Counted from the stretch's first letter, positions 12,586-24,835 are shown. The stretch: 64,000 nt of DNA from Bombyx mori (GCF_030269925.1 NC_085107.1:10292001-10356000); one strand, 5' to 3'. Notes: generated by a model not told the origin, from the sequence alone. Made by a program: numbers and translations.

Positions 12586-12810
12586 ATGAAAATCACAAAA
12601 ACAAATACTGTTTTAAGATTTGTAGACCGCATTCACGATTTAAATAGTAATATAATGCAGCTTAAACAGAAAATCGATACGGAAACGGCGCGGCTTCATA
12701 CTAGCTACATCGAACTACCGTCGCGTTTAAATTACTCCGACGAAACACTTTCACAATGCACAAACGATTCTTTTAACTTTGTATCTACTTTAACCACGGT
12801 TTATACATAA
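12586..12810 (+). CDS. Hypothetical 74-aa protein, possible coiled coil
   Basis: An uninterrupted ATG-to-stop ORF divergent from eIF4G. The N-terminal half has heptad-like hydrophobic spacing (VLRFVDRIHDLNSNIMQLK), suggesting a short coiled coil. The C-terminal half is polar and S/T-rich. No signal peptide or membrane segment. I do not recognise the family. It could be a small protein gene, a first exon, or chance. It lies within the long intron of the distal eIF4G transcript, on the opposite strand. Confidence 0.35.
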   Translation: MKITKTNTVLRFVDRIHDLNSNIMQLKQKIDTETARLHTSYIELPSRLNYSDETLSQCTNDSFNFVSTLTTVYT

Positions 12811-14582
12811 ATTCATAATATATTTTCTGTCAGGCTTTGAGTAAATCGTACTCGGCGAGATCAGTTTATCGAATACTTTGTTACACGCAAGGACGGAGGG
12901 GACAATGCGTGAAAGAGATGAAGACATATACAAGTGAGCTGCCAGAATTTTGGGGCGTTACCGGACATCGTTTTTCCCCCTCACACGAAGATGGAAACGA
13001 TGGAAACTGCGCACATACATTGCTTACAGCGTAACGCACAAGACATTTCTTTATGTAATTTAGAACAAACAAAAATTATTGCGATTTATAGTACTACGTA
13101 TAAACGGAATGACGGGGTTATGAAAATGAGCACGAGTCAAGTAACATTGCGTTTTTGCAAACTTATGCAATTTTTGGTAAATAGATATGACAATGAAATG
13201 TAATGCAGACTTGCTACTACAATAAATTAAATCGCAATTTTAATAAAGTAAAATCTAATAACGGTTTACGACTACAGAGAAGTATTTTAAGTAGGTAGGT
13301 AACTAAAAATATTACAATAACCCTTTTTCATGACTACTAAAATTTCATTGTATCCTATTTTCCATTCAAATCTGTTTTAATGTATGAGCAACTATGAGTA
13401 ATTAAAGATTATAAAATATACATAATCTCTTTCTGCCGAAAGTTAAAGTTATTTGCTTATGTTAAAGTTTATTTATCTGCGTACAGATATATATCGGACG
13501 AGCTGTCTCCATATTTAAGGTTAAAAGTGTTTGTTGATGGACGTTTATTTATAATGGAAATGAATATTATGTTACTTTATATAGTTGTATATATATTCTA
13601 TATCTTAGTTGACTTTACGAAAACCAGAGCTGTGCTTTTTTCAAAGAGGAAGTTGATCCGAATCTGCTCCCCACATTTACGCAGGCACATCATTCCCGAT
13701 ATCACCTTCTTCGTCCAATCTATATCCTGACTAATTTCGTACTCACCCATCCATCATGGTAAAGCTGAAAAGGCTTCGCTTCGGGCAGCCAGCAGTCCCT
13801 CCATCCCAAAAAAAAACTAGTATAAACTAAACAAATACGGAGTCTCTACTACTTAATTTTATAACAATAAATATTTTTTCTACAACTGTACCGAAAACTA
13901 AAATAGTTAATTCAATAAAAATAGCAAATTCGGATCGATATTAGAAAAAGTTTTACAAAATAACAAAATGATAAATTTTGCTAACTAACTTATTGTGACT
14001 TTTGGTGACTGAGCAAGCACACAAAATTTAATTTAGTAACTTATTGGTTGATTAAACGTAACAGTTAATATTATTGCAATATGTGGAAGCGCGTAATCTC
14101 TCACTAAATTAAAATATCTGCAGTTAAAAATATTTCTTACAGTAGTGGACTACTCAATAGACAGCAAATAAAAAAGTTTTAAAAAGTTGTTTAATAGTAA
14201 TAGTAATATCTCCAACTCCCGTCGCCGCGCCGTAGGAAGATAAAATAAATATTTAGACTTGCAATAAATTTGATATTGAATTTTCATGTTATAATTATGT
14301 TATGATGTCTTATAGCTAACTACTTTTTAGTTTTAATTAATACTATATTAAATAACATTAACATTTTTTTTCTCGCATTTTTACTGTCTTTCTTGCGTTT
14401 CGAACAGTTTTAATTACTACTCGTTACGTGAAAATCAAAGAAAACACTTATAGTGTTTAGATTGTTTTGTTTTTGATATCGGGCTGCTTAATCAGATTAT
14501 TTTAAATTACGCGGCCCACGATATTTTAAGTCTAATCTCATTCATGAGACAATTAACTTAAATGCACAAATTATTACATACA
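12811..14582. other. Intronic spacer without recognised features
   Basis: Part of the eIF4G upstream intron if the distal first exon is used. Contains AT-rich DNA, with a somewhat more GC-rich stretch near 12840-13060. I see no gene in it. Confidence 0.5.
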
Positions 14583-15000
14583 TTTTTTTATTGCTTAGAT
14601 CGTCGAGCGGGTGGTCGAGCTCACAGCCCACCTGATGTTAAGCGGTTACTGGAGCCCATAATAGACATCTACAACGCCACCCACCTTGAGATATAAGTTG
14701 TAAGGTCTTAGTATAGTTACAAAGGCTGCCCCACCCTTCAAACTGAAACGCATTAATTACTGCTTCACGGCGGAAATAGGCAGGGCGATGGTACCTACCC
14801 GTACGGACTCACAAGAGGTTCTACCACCTTTAATTACGCAAATTATAATTTTGCGGGTTTGATTTTTATTACATGATGTTATTCCTCCACCGCGAAAGTC
14901 AATCGTGAAAATTTGTTAAGTACATATTTCATTAGAAAATTTGGTACCCCGCCTGCGGGATTCGAACACCGTTCCATCGCTAGATACGAATGCACCGGAC
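14583..15000 (-). mobile_element. Bm1-like tRNA-derived SINE, nearly full length
   Basis: Read on the minus strand it carries the end of the tRNA-like head (CGGTGTTCGAATCCCG-type B box, here GTTCGAATCCCGC), the conserved body, and an A-rich tail represented by the T tract at 14583. The first part of the head, including the A box, is missing at 15000. Confidence 0.8.
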
Positions 15001-15001
15001 T

Positions 15002-15535
15002 TATTGGCATCAGCATAGGCGTCATTTAACACTGACTATTGAAGAAGAATGCTGTGGAGATAATCACAAAATTATAATACCTACTGACGCATGCACAGCC
15101 CAAAATGGAAATGTGACCCTTGCGAACGCTGTACAGGACTACTGTACAAATAAGAACATTGAAATAAGACAAATGCGTGTGATTCGGTAGATGGTTCTAT
15201 TGAAAGGAAGCTAAAGAATAGTGAAATTCAGTTACAAAGTGAATATGCCAAAGTAACAAAATTAGCACGCACCAAACCATTTCCATATGAAGTTAAGATA
15301 CTTGATCACACTTTTATTAAAAATTATGAAACTAAAGATTTTCAAATCTACAGCTCGACAAGAACCATTCTCAGGCCGCCCATGCGTAACTGATATAAGA
15401 ATGCTAAAATACGATTCCAACGGAACTATTTCGATAAAACTTCACTTTGTTGAGAATTTTATAGATTATAGTAATAGTTACATGTTAGTAATATCGATAT
15501 TAGACCGTAAAATAGTTCACTCGTCTATGCAATAA
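15002..15535 (+). pseudogene. Unrecognised protein-coding relic with frameshifts
   Basis: Successive frames give protein-like text: TIEEECCGDNHKIIIPTDAC, ending at a stop near 15190, then KTKPFPYEVKILDHTF-like sequence (ARTKPFPYEVKILDHTFIKN), then a shifted frame with YDSNGTISIKLHFVENF. This looks like one former coding region broken by frameshifts and stops, a processed pseudogene or transposon gene. I cannot name the family. Confidence 0.4.
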
Positions 15536-15666
15536 TTAAATGAACAACATGAACTGAAAACATTTAGGTTCTCTTTGACAAAGTGAAAGAACTGACCCAT
15601 GAGCCTGAACATTGTAAGTAGTTCGAATCATATTATTAATATTAACCACTAGCTGAGCCCCGCGAT

Positions 15667-16166
15667 AAATTAAGAAATGTGTTCTCGTCCAAAATCCCTC
15701 AGTGCCTGAAAACAATGGTGCATAACAAATGTGTGTTGCCAGTGATGACTTACGGTTCCGAGACGTGGTGCTTCACAAGGGATCTTTTTAGGAAGCTTAG
15801 TGTCGCACAGCGAGCTATGGAGAGGGCTATACTTGGTATTTCTCTACGAGATCGAATCAGATATGAGGAGATCCGTAGAAAAACCAAAGTTGCTGACATA
15901 GCCCGTAGGATTAGCAATCTGAAGTGGCAGTGGGCAGGTCACATAGCGCGAAGATCGGACGGCCGATAAAGCAGAAGGATCCTCGAGTGGAGACCACGTA
16001 CGGCAAACGCAGTGTGGGACTGCCACCTACCAGATGGACCGACGACCTGGTGAAAATTTCTGGGTCACGTTGGATGCAGGTGACAACGGACTGGCCGCAC
16101 TGGACATCAGTTGGAGAGGCCTATGTTCACCAGTGGACAGCAGACAGGTTGAGATGATGATGGTGA
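15667..16166 (+). mobile_element. 5'-truncated RTE-like non-LTR retrotransposon with target-site duplication
   Basis: Encodes the C-terminal end of a reverse transcriptase: LPVMTYGSETW, SVAQRAMERAILGISLRDRI and LKWQWAGHIARR. It then shifts frame to GLPPTRWTDDLVK, the usual tail of lepidopteran RTE-type elements, and ends in TGATGATG-like repeats. A 13-bp direct repeat TGAGCCCCGCGAT flanks it (15654-15666 and 16167-16179). Dead copy: 5' truncated and frameshifted. Confidence 0.85.
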
Positions 16167-16170
16167 TGAG

Positions 16171-16381
16171 CCCCGCGATTTTACCCGTGGTTATTATCTT
16201 ACCGAGGGTGACGCCGCGGGGCGAAGCTAGTCTAAAAAAGCCTAAGTTACTCCTTATATTATCAGGTACCTATCGGTGAGTCTTGTCAAAATTGGTCCAG
16301 CCGTTCCAGAGATTCGCCGGAACAAACAAACAGCCAAAAATTGTAAAAAATGTTATTTTGGTGTGTGTACCGTATATAACA
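16171..16381 (+). repeat. LINE 3'-end-like repeat, copy A1
   Basis: Contains GACGCCGCGGGGCGAAGCTA, then a CCAGCCGTTCCAGAGATT block, then AAAAATTGTAAAAAATGTTA. The same succession recurs at 17866-18058. The RTE fragment at 15667-16166 is inserted at its 5' side, so A1 is the older insertion. Confidence 0.7.
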
Positions 16382-16407
16382 GGTTGGGGAAAGTCTTTTC
16401 GTATTAT

Positions 16408-17765
16408 ATGGACCGTTTATTTTGAAAGTGGTGTAAGTCCATTTTCTTTTGTTTCGAGAAAATTAAAGGGGACTATATTTGTCTATTTAAAAATACAGGA
16501 AAATCATATGAGGTCTGGCATTGTTTCTATTGTTTTATCAACATTTAATTTGTTTATATAAATTTGTTTTCGGCTAATTAGACTACGATAACAAATATCT
16601 ATGTGCTGTAAATGGACTTACACCACTTTCAAAATTAGACAATTGTAAAAATCGGTTAATTTCAATTTTGAAAAATCAAATATCGCTTAAAATATACTTC
16701 ATTTTAATATAATTTTGTTTACAAATACGCATAACAACACATCAAATTTTATTTTAGACGGCAATTACATTGTCATTACAAGATACTGATTACAAGAATT
16801 TACTTATTCTCTGCATGTGGTAGTGTTTCAAAATATGTATGATGCACCGGAGGTATATAGGGTAGTTAGCTGCTTCATGTCTTTATATTTTTCGTACGTA
16901 ATAGGTCTGGCATTTTGGTACAAAGGATCCAGGGCGATTTTTCCAAATTTTAACGGTCTTCCAGGACGTAGAGGTAATAAATTGATAATTTTAAATACTG
17001 AGTCCGTCGTCGTTGTTTTAAAAAAAATGGTATGGTGGTAATTTTGAGGAACCTCAACCAATATATTTGCAACCAACTGACCTGTTCCCCATTAGTATTT
17101 TTTATTATCTGTTTTTTAATTGCATTTTGGAGACTTTTTGTTGAAATGAAATTCTCCAGTTTCATTTCATATAAAATGAATTTATCCTGTTTTCTACATG
17201 CGCTATTACATTATAGTAATCTTGTGGTATAATCGTAATAAGACTGCGGATTTTTCTGCAAAAAGATGGCGCGGCGCTACTATTGTTTTTGTTGTTTTTT
17301 TAATTCGCCAAAATACGGGCAAAGATACGGAATCATACAGCCTTGTCGTATTTATTTTCTTCTCACAGGTTATGCGCTGTACATTTTCTAATACATTTCT
17401 TTAATATCTATCTTTTAACTTACGAGTAGTAGAACACGGAGGGGAAACAATGCAAATAGTCCGCGGGTGAAACCGCGGGACACAGCTAGTATAAAATAAA
17501 TGAAAAATAACAAAACACTGATCGGCATCCATCTGCTATGCCACCTACCTCTGTCAATTGGACTTACACCACTTTCATAATCGATAATTATGCAATTTAA
17601 TTTACCGAACGATTTTAAGTTGTACAAAACATGGGATTTTTTTGAGAAATTAAACACGTACTAATTATATATAAAAAAATTACATTAAATTATGAAGCAT
17701 GAATTACTTGATAGTTCATTTTTCTCAAAAATGGACTTACACCACTTTCAAAATAAACGGTCCAT
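16408..17765. mobile_element. 1.36-kb element with perfect 38-bp terminal inverted repeats
   Basis: Bases 16408-16445 are the exact reverse complement of 17728-17765. The TIR core GGACTTACACCACTTTCA occurs two more times inside (about 16613 and 17560), so older copies may be nested. No transposase recognised. A GC-rich block near 17460-17490 (CCGCGGGTGAAACCGCGGGA) resembles a common lepidopteran repeat end. The whole lies between direct repeats A1 and A2. Confidence 0.7.
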
Positions 17766-17865
17766 TTAGTATGTACTACCGACCCGCCCTCGCTTCGCTT
17801 CGGAAACATAAAATTTTATCATTGATAGGCGAAGTCCGCCACGTTGCGCGCGGTACGACAATGAC

Positions 17866-18058
17866 TGCGGGTGACGCCGCGGGGCGAAGCTAGTCTAAAA
17901 AAAGTAACCTAAGTTACTCCTTATATCATCAGCTACCTATTAGTGAAAGTCTCATCAAAATCGGTCCAGCCGTTCCAGAGATTAGCCGAAACAAACAGAC
18001 AGACAGACACAAAAATTGTAAAAAATGTTATTTTGGTGTATGTAACGTATATTAAAAA
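17866..18058 (+). repeat. LINE 3'-end-like repeat, copy A2
   Basis: Direct repeat of A1 at 16171-16381: same GACGCCGCGGGGCGAAGCTA start, CCAGCCGTTCCAGAGATTAG middle and AAAATTGTAAAAAATG end, with scattered differences. Confidence 0.7.
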
Positions 18059-18483
18059 CCTTAAGAGTTGCTTGGTTGTCACTAAGAATGTGGATAATTC
18101 TTTTGTATTTCCCAAAATTGCCAGCAGCACAAGCATTTATTGTATATATCACCTCTGGGAAGATTTAAAGAATATAAAGAATTACACAATAACAGAATAA
18201 TATTGCATTTGATGAAAATCTACTCTGTTTTAGAAAAAAACTGCATGTTTGATTACAACTGAATGCAACATATTATTAATATGTACACAACATATTATGT
18301 CTATTAAAAGATAAGCCTTTACTGAATGAAATTCAACCTTTGCAATAAAATTGTACCTTACTTTTTAAGAGCTAGCATATAATTCGTTAAACCATATATT
18401 TTCGCCAAGAGTACTGTTACAATAAAAAAAACACAAATTTTACATTTCAATTTGGAACCATTTTTATAGGACCATTCAGTTTT

Positions 18484-18570
18484 TATTTATTTATTGTCCT
18501 TGTATCCAGGAGACCGTACGGCCCACTGGATGGTGAGTGGTTACCGTCGCCCATGGACTTCAGCTGCTTA
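18484..18570 (-). repeat. Jockey-like LINE 3'-end fragment
   Basis: The reverse complement reads GAAGTCCATGGGCGACGGTA, then ACCACTCACCATCCAGTGGG, then ACAAGGACAATAAATAA. This is the 3' terminus of the non-LTR family whose coding tail is seen at 54560-54775. Confidence 0.6.
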
Positions 18571-21138
18571 CTATTTTCCTATTACCGGCCAATCTAAATA
18601 TGCTTCTCATATTAAAATGAACTGTGAATTGTGGAACTATTTGGAAGTTTTTAAGCTATCTGCTTGGTATTCGTTAAATTATTTGTGTACCAGACTATTG
18701 ATAAAGATCTGATCAACCATGCAGTAGTAAAGAAATCCAGCATAAAAGCTACAGATTGAGCTTTATATCTGGAGAAATGGATGCAGTACCCATGACCTAA
18801 ACCTATGACACATTTCAAAAGTTGTAAGAGGACTTGTATCTTATTAGAGACACACTGGTGGCTAATGGACAGTTTAAAAATGTACAGAGATACGTGTTAC
18901 GCAGGTCATAGAACTAAGACTTATACTGAACTTTTTTTTAATTCATCAACATTTTAATATGCAGTATGACCTAAGCTTCTCAAGAATCTTCTGAATTATT
19001 GAGTAGGGTTTTCCTGTATTTGAGGTACTGGGATGAACCACCAAGCACTTTAACCCAGGATTTTTTTGTCCAGCCAGTAGGGATATAGCATAGGTATCAG
19101 TTAGCTTGAGTGATGGTTTAATGTTGTCTTAATGTGAAGGAGTGATGATATCTTAGTGGTAAAGTTACCCAGATGTAGTAAGGTAAGACATTTCTTGAGA
19201 AGGTGGATAAGCACTATAAAACCACAATGGTTCATAACCGAGAACAAGCCTTTCAGCAAGAATTAAGAGCAGGTCATAAAGCTCAATCTACACTAGGGTG
19301 GTTGAAATGAATGACACTGTCTTCATTAGAGCTTAAGATTGGTCATTATTTAATCTAGGTTTAGTTTGCTTGATAGTGCTTATAACTTTTAAAAAGTATG
19401 GCATGCTCAAAACGTAATGGTAATGTAGAGTTCCTCAAAATGCCATAAGATTAGCAATGGGAAATTTTCCTACTGAAAAAGTCCATGTTTCAGTTGAAAT
19501 CAGTTCAGGCACAAAGTTAGGGATTTTTTTAAGGTCAATGAATATCACTTTGAATTGATATTCTTAACTTTAAAATGATAATATTTTAATGGTTTAACTA
19601 ATGCATACAGCAGTAATGTATTTAATAAAATAATTTTTTTCCTCAATATACTATTTATAGCAAAACTAAGTAATAATACTTCCGTCTGTGCTAGTGTCCT
19701 CCTAATGGTTGAATCAATTTGGATGTGGTTTTCACTATTGTTTAAAGATAAGCAGCTTAGAAAAGCATGTTTCTTATATTTAGATGGAATAACAAATAAT
19801 GTTGTTGTAATTTTCATAAAGCATGCTCTTCTCAAACAAACTACACACAACTCACCACTAATAAGTAAACTATAATTTTGCTTTTAAAATTATTTTGTTA
19901 TTGAATAAGTGTTAATAGTGTAATTTCTTCTTAGAACCATAAAATTTATGTAATATTGTCATTTAAAAAATAGTAACATAATAATCCACGCAAACATTTG
20001 CGGGGTATTATGATTTATTACCGTTTCTACAATAAAGGTTTCAACTTAATTGTGGCTTGTTAAATTTTATACAAGTTGAGAATTCAATACCAGAATGTTC
20101 TTGCTATATTGTTATATAGTTGTGTACATATTTAGTATGATATTCTCATGGCTATTATTGCATTAAAACATAACAGATTTACATATAATATAATGTAATT
20201 ACGTTTTATTATCTTGTCATTTTTGCATACTAATATATATTGAACATTAATTATCAATCAAAAAATGCATGATCCATTGATTTGACATGGTTTAAACAAA
20301 TTCAAAATTACTAAAAAATTTGGGCAATCAATTAATCATAATAAATCTATTGATTCACCCATTAAACTGATTTAGTTGATATTCTTAACTCAATAAGCAG
20401 AATAATATGAATGAAGAATGCATTCTGAGCAGAAATAAAGCAATAAAAACAAAATTCATGATTAGAAAACCTCATGTTAGGTTTGGTCAAGGTTAATGTG
20501 TTCTTGTAAAATTTGCTGATTAAGTTCACATTGTTCTTCAAGAAATGCCCAATTATTAATGGTGAAAAAATTCAGTTTATTACTGAAATCCCAAAATATT
20601 ATTTTGAAGGCATTTATTGTTATCAGTTGTTACAAGTTTATTAATAAATAAAAGTTCTATGAAGAAAGCATTTTTTGAAAACTCGCTTTGCATTTTGTTT
20701 GACATTTCTTTAAGTACTCTAAAATAAAAGTCATGGAATTCTTTCATGGCCATGTTCAAACATGAATTTGAAATTTCTGAATTTAAATGTGTTACAGCTT
20801 CTGTTTACTATTCAACATTGCAAATGATTTCAGTCTTCCTTCACAAGTAATAGCAAAACATTTTTAACCACAAAAACATCTTGAAACACATACAAAAAAG
20901 TGGTTTCGCACTAGTCAAACAAACTTTTTCAAAACTTTTGGGACAGTTCCCAATATATACTTTGTAATAAAAAGTTAGGCAATGAGAAATATAAATAACT
21001 TACCAAAACAAAAAACGATTTTTGTAGTACAAAGTGACAAAATATTCGCAAATGCGGCACGACCAGATGCTGAAGTTTTTAGTATATTACGTAAATATAA
21101 TCATAAAATGTAGTTTATTAAGTTAATAAAAAGGATAC
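18571..21138. other. Intronic spacer without recognised features
   Basis: AT-rich 2.6-kb stretch inside the long eIF4G upstream intron. No exon-like ORF with splice signals and no repeat that I recognise. Confidence 0.5.
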
Positions 21139-21194
21139 GGCACGGGCCCGCGTTGGTTGGGCGCCAGCGGCACCTGATTCCCGTTTCCACTCAT
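21139..21194 (-). CDS. eIF4G: eIF4G distal alternative first coding exon with U12-type donor
   Basis: ATG at 21194 in AATATGA context encodes MSGNGNQVPLAPNQRGPV plus two bases. The exon ends at GTATCCTTT, an exact match to the minor-spliceosome 5' splice-site consensus. Its phase (2) fits the microexon 11825-11800, which restores the frame of exon 11708-11545. The product would start MSGNGNQVPLAPNQRGPVPY and then read PRASTPHRPVECYHPTG. The composition (P/Q/N/G-rich) matches the rest of the eIF4G N-terminus. The intron would be 9313 nt. No transcript evidence. Confidence 0.7.
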
Positions 21195-21490
21195 ATTCTT
21201 GGTAGCATAGGTATCGGGACACGTATACCACTCAAGGTGGCACGTAAAATCGCCCTAACCGATTGTAGGACACATCCGGCACATAGGTATATGATTTTAC
21301 TGATGTCAACTTGACAAGTCCCACTCTTTAATTGGTATCCTTCAAAAACAATGGTTTCTGTAAAAACATTGTAGTCTGCAAGTAATTTTTATGACGTATT
21401 TTCAGAGGGATGTTATTGGCATCGGTAGAAATACCCAGTCACTAAACAAACGACAGTACAAAATGGCGGGTCTTAACCAATAAACAAACG
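21195..21490 (-). promoter_or_regulatory. Distal eIF4G promoter and 5' UTR
   Basis: Upstream of the distal ATG is a relatively GC-rich leader. About 270 bp further, AAAATGGCGGG (YY1/Pho-like) lies beside an inverted CCAAT box (ACCAAT at about 21475-21481 on the plus strand). The start site cannot be placed from sequence alone. Confidence 0.45.
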
Positions 21491-23689
21491 TGACTATCAC
21501 TCAAACAACCCGAATAAACTATTTAATAATAACTTATGTTAACGAGTTTTTGTTAAATATTTATAACTTTAAACAACAATAAAAAATAATTTATAAATAT
21601 ACTCTCTTTTTAAATAAATCTAATACATTGCTTTTAGAATCTCAGAAATGTCATTTAGTTCGTTCACTTGATTGTAATGATGTAGGTAGGTACGTCTCAG
21701 TCTCATAGTCACTAGTGTCACGTTGCTTTTTTGTTTAAGGTCTCTAGATTCGAGTCTTTTAAGCCTATTTTCATGAACGATGGTTTAGAACATTTTAAGT
21801 AAAAAAGTTGATATAAAACTACTTTAACGGTTTAATTTAGTGTTCCTGTTATATCTTTATAGTTTTCGTGATCTGTAAACGGTGATTGTACCTAATAGAT
21901 TTTAAATTTATCCTAACTGTATATATAAGTATTGATGAGTTGGCTTCAATAGATGATACTAAATTGTCTGGGGTAATCTCTAGGTACATGTTTGTACAAA
22001 TGTACAATTTAGCCTTTTTAAAACAAGTACAAGGCTTCTTCATGAAGAATGCTGGCAGATACACTGAATTTTCGCCAATTTATTCTCGTTGGTCATATAA
22101 CTCACCTTGTTCTTTTTAGCGGTGAATTTGCATCTCTAAAGTATTTATGGACGTGTATTAAATTTACCCAAATTTATTTTTAGCTTAAAAAACGTTAATT
22201 CTCTACTTTTTTAAATATCAACTTTCGCATCAACAAGCGTGGTATGGAACATCCACCAGAGATGATTGAATCCTAACAAAATTTTCAGTTGCCAAATACT
22301 GAATGTTTTGGCGTCTTTCTGTGGTCACAGCTGACTAGGAATAACAACATGAGTTTAATGGCATGCTAAAGGATTTTCCTCCCACTGAGTTCATACTATT
22401 TGTAATCCCCCTTTCGCTTGCAACTAAAAGCAGTGCTCATATGCACTGAGATGCCTGGTGTTCTACTCTCTTGGTGCTCCAGGTATACGAGCAGCACTAA
22501 AAGAAGACTATCAAACCTCTTCTGCATACTTAGTTTGAAGAGTTTATAATCTCTTTGAAGCCGATCGACGACGAGCACACTAAGAGAAAACCAACAGCAG
22601 CATTGTACTATATAAAACAATGATCATGTGCATCTTAAGACTTGACTGATTCTCATATTTTTTGCGAGTTAATCAGATAATCACCACTAAAGTCACTTGA
22701 CACCGATCCACACCTAGACATAACTAAAAATTACAAGAGTACATCATCGCCATCAGCATTTGTAGTGTAGATTTAAAAGCGGGTCTGGAACGTAAGAAGC
22801 CTGCTTTGATCGAAGAAAGCCACTTTTAAAAATTCTTCTGTCTAGATGGTAACCACGAACTATTTCAAGTGCATCAACCAGTACTTGTAGATATCACAAG
22901 GTTAGGTAGTATCCCAAGTTGACCACAGTTTCAAGCTCATCAAGACTTCACGTCTCATTTAAAAACCAAACAAGGTAGAGCGTTTTCAATCAATTTAGCC
23001 TTGAAACTGAACTGGGATGAAAAAGAGAAACAATACAATATTTAGGTAGTTCACAAAATCACATTTGTGTATTATACCTACATGTATATATATTTGGTAT
23101 ATAATGTAAGTACATTAAAAAATGCACTATTCTCATGGCCATATTACATACCACAGAATTTCATTAGTGAGGCCCCGAATAAAGAAATGTTCTTTAACTT
23201 TGTTATGACATTTAGGCATAAATCGAAACCTAAAACTAATAAGTAAATTAATTTATATGTCATCCATGAGAGAATTTAAATATTAAGTATATTCACAATA
23301 ATCAAGAGCTATCCATGCATAGTCAAAATCATTTTAAAATGCACTAAAACATAAATCTATGTAGTTAGCTTATATGAATCACCAGAAAAATAATATGCGT
23401 TATTTTAGTTATTGAATTAAATAAAATAAAATTATGTAAAATATATAAAGTTCAATTTAATTAAATTTAAATTAAGCAAGAAACAAAGGAATTTAAGTAT
23501 TTTGCATTATCATGTTGAGTCGTCTTGAAGCTGCACTATAGTAGTCTAAAATATTTTTAAATTATGATGAAATTTTGAGGATTTGTAGTTTTTAAAACCT
23601 TACGCAACCGTAATGACGGATTACTGGCTTCCCTGACCTCGTTAGTTACAGCGAGATATACATTGTAATCTATATGGAGCCATCTAAGT
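21491..23689. other. Spacer without recognised genes
   Basis: AT-rich to moderate-GC DNA between the distal eIF4G promoter and the LINE at 23.7 kb. Short ORFs are present on both strands but none has recognisable motifs or paired splice sites. Confidence 0.5.
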
Positions 23690-24835
23690 GGGCTTCGGAT
23701 AGTCCGACGGTTGCAATTCGATAACGCAGCCTATCTACCGAGAACAGGTTGGTCGTGTGCACCGGGGATGTGCTCCGCTTCGCCGTCGAGCGCGGTGTTC
23801 CTCAGAGGCCCGGCCGAGGTCCTCAGCCTCTCTGGTAAAACATTGGCTACGATTGGGTCCTGAAAGACGTTTCCTGCGCTCCTCTTCCGGGCCTCAGCGT
23901 AGTTTGCTACGCGGACGACACTTGGATAGTGGGCCGTGTCACGGGGGAAGAACCTTAGTGAGTCTGCCCGTCATTCCTGGGCGGGGGTGGCTTTCATCGT
24001 CGACAGAATCTGAAGGCTTGGGCTCGAGGTAGTGCTCGACAAAGCGCAGGCTCTGTTGTTTCATGAGGCTCGGAATGCGTCGCCTCGTCACCTCGTGATC
24101 GGGGGTGCTTACATTAAAATGGAGGCCATTGGATTGCGGTACCTCGGTATCGTAATGGACGGTCGTTGGTGCTTCCGTGCTCGCTTCGTAAAGTTGGGTT
24201 CCCAACTGCTGACAGCTGCCGGTTCGCTGAGTAGGCTGTTTCCACACTTTGGAGGGCACTACGCGGTGGTGTACCGCCTCTACAAGGGGGTGGCAGATTC
24301 CAAGAGGCAATGCTTTATACTATTCTTGATAATTATGGCGTAGCCAGCGTGGCGTCCACCGTTAGGATGACAGATGAGGTACACGGAAAAGACTGCAATA
24401 CATATTTTATTCCTCAGTTTAGTGTGCAATGACGCCTGAAGTCAACGTCGGAACGGTACTTTGATAAAGCGATGCGTCATGAAAATCGCCTCATCGTGGC
24501 TGCCGCTGACTGCCCCCTAACTCCAGCACGTAGAGGCCGGTCACCGTCGACGCCCCGGACAAGTTGTTACGGAGCTTTAATATTAGGAACAGGCATAAGG
24601 ATCTTGGTAACCGTACTCGTTGAACTCGTTAAAGATTTTGTCGTGAAACGTAACCTATACATAAACGCGCCGAATTTCTCGCCGGATCTTTTCAGCGGAT
24701 CGCGTTTCCGATCCCGTAGTAAATGCATTCGTGCCCTTGAAGGGCTTAGGTTAGGTCTCCTTCAGAAGCGTTTGGACGTCTGTTAGCAAATCCCACCCTC
24801 CTGGTTGAGCCCAGTCCTATCCTGGTGAAATGGTC
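23690..24835 (+). mobile_element. R1-clade LINE fragment with reverse transcriptase YADDT motif
   Basis: Frameshifted reverse transcriptase: GYDWVLKDVS, PLPGLSVVCYADDT (catalytic YADDT at 23908-23922), then LDKAQALLFHEARNASPRHL and YLGIVMDGRWCFRARF. After a gap come FDKAMRHENRLIVAAA and a 3' region shared with the short elements at 29732-30120, 39958-40312 and 53158-53541. Several frame changes make it non-functional. Clade assignment rests on resemblance to R1-type insect elements. Confidence 0.75.

Noticed and set aside
12881..13203. Three overlapping 60-90-aa ORFs on both strands near 13 kb
   Set aside because: Mutually overlapping, no motif, no splice partner; treated as chance in a slightly GC-rich stretch.
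16828..17404. Overlapping 65-80-aa ORFs on both strands
   Set aside because: They lie within the TIR-bounded repeat and show no protein motif.
22396..22620. 74-aa minus-strand ORF with a hydrophobic start
   Set aside because: No recognisable domain or exon boundaries; position between repeats gives no support.
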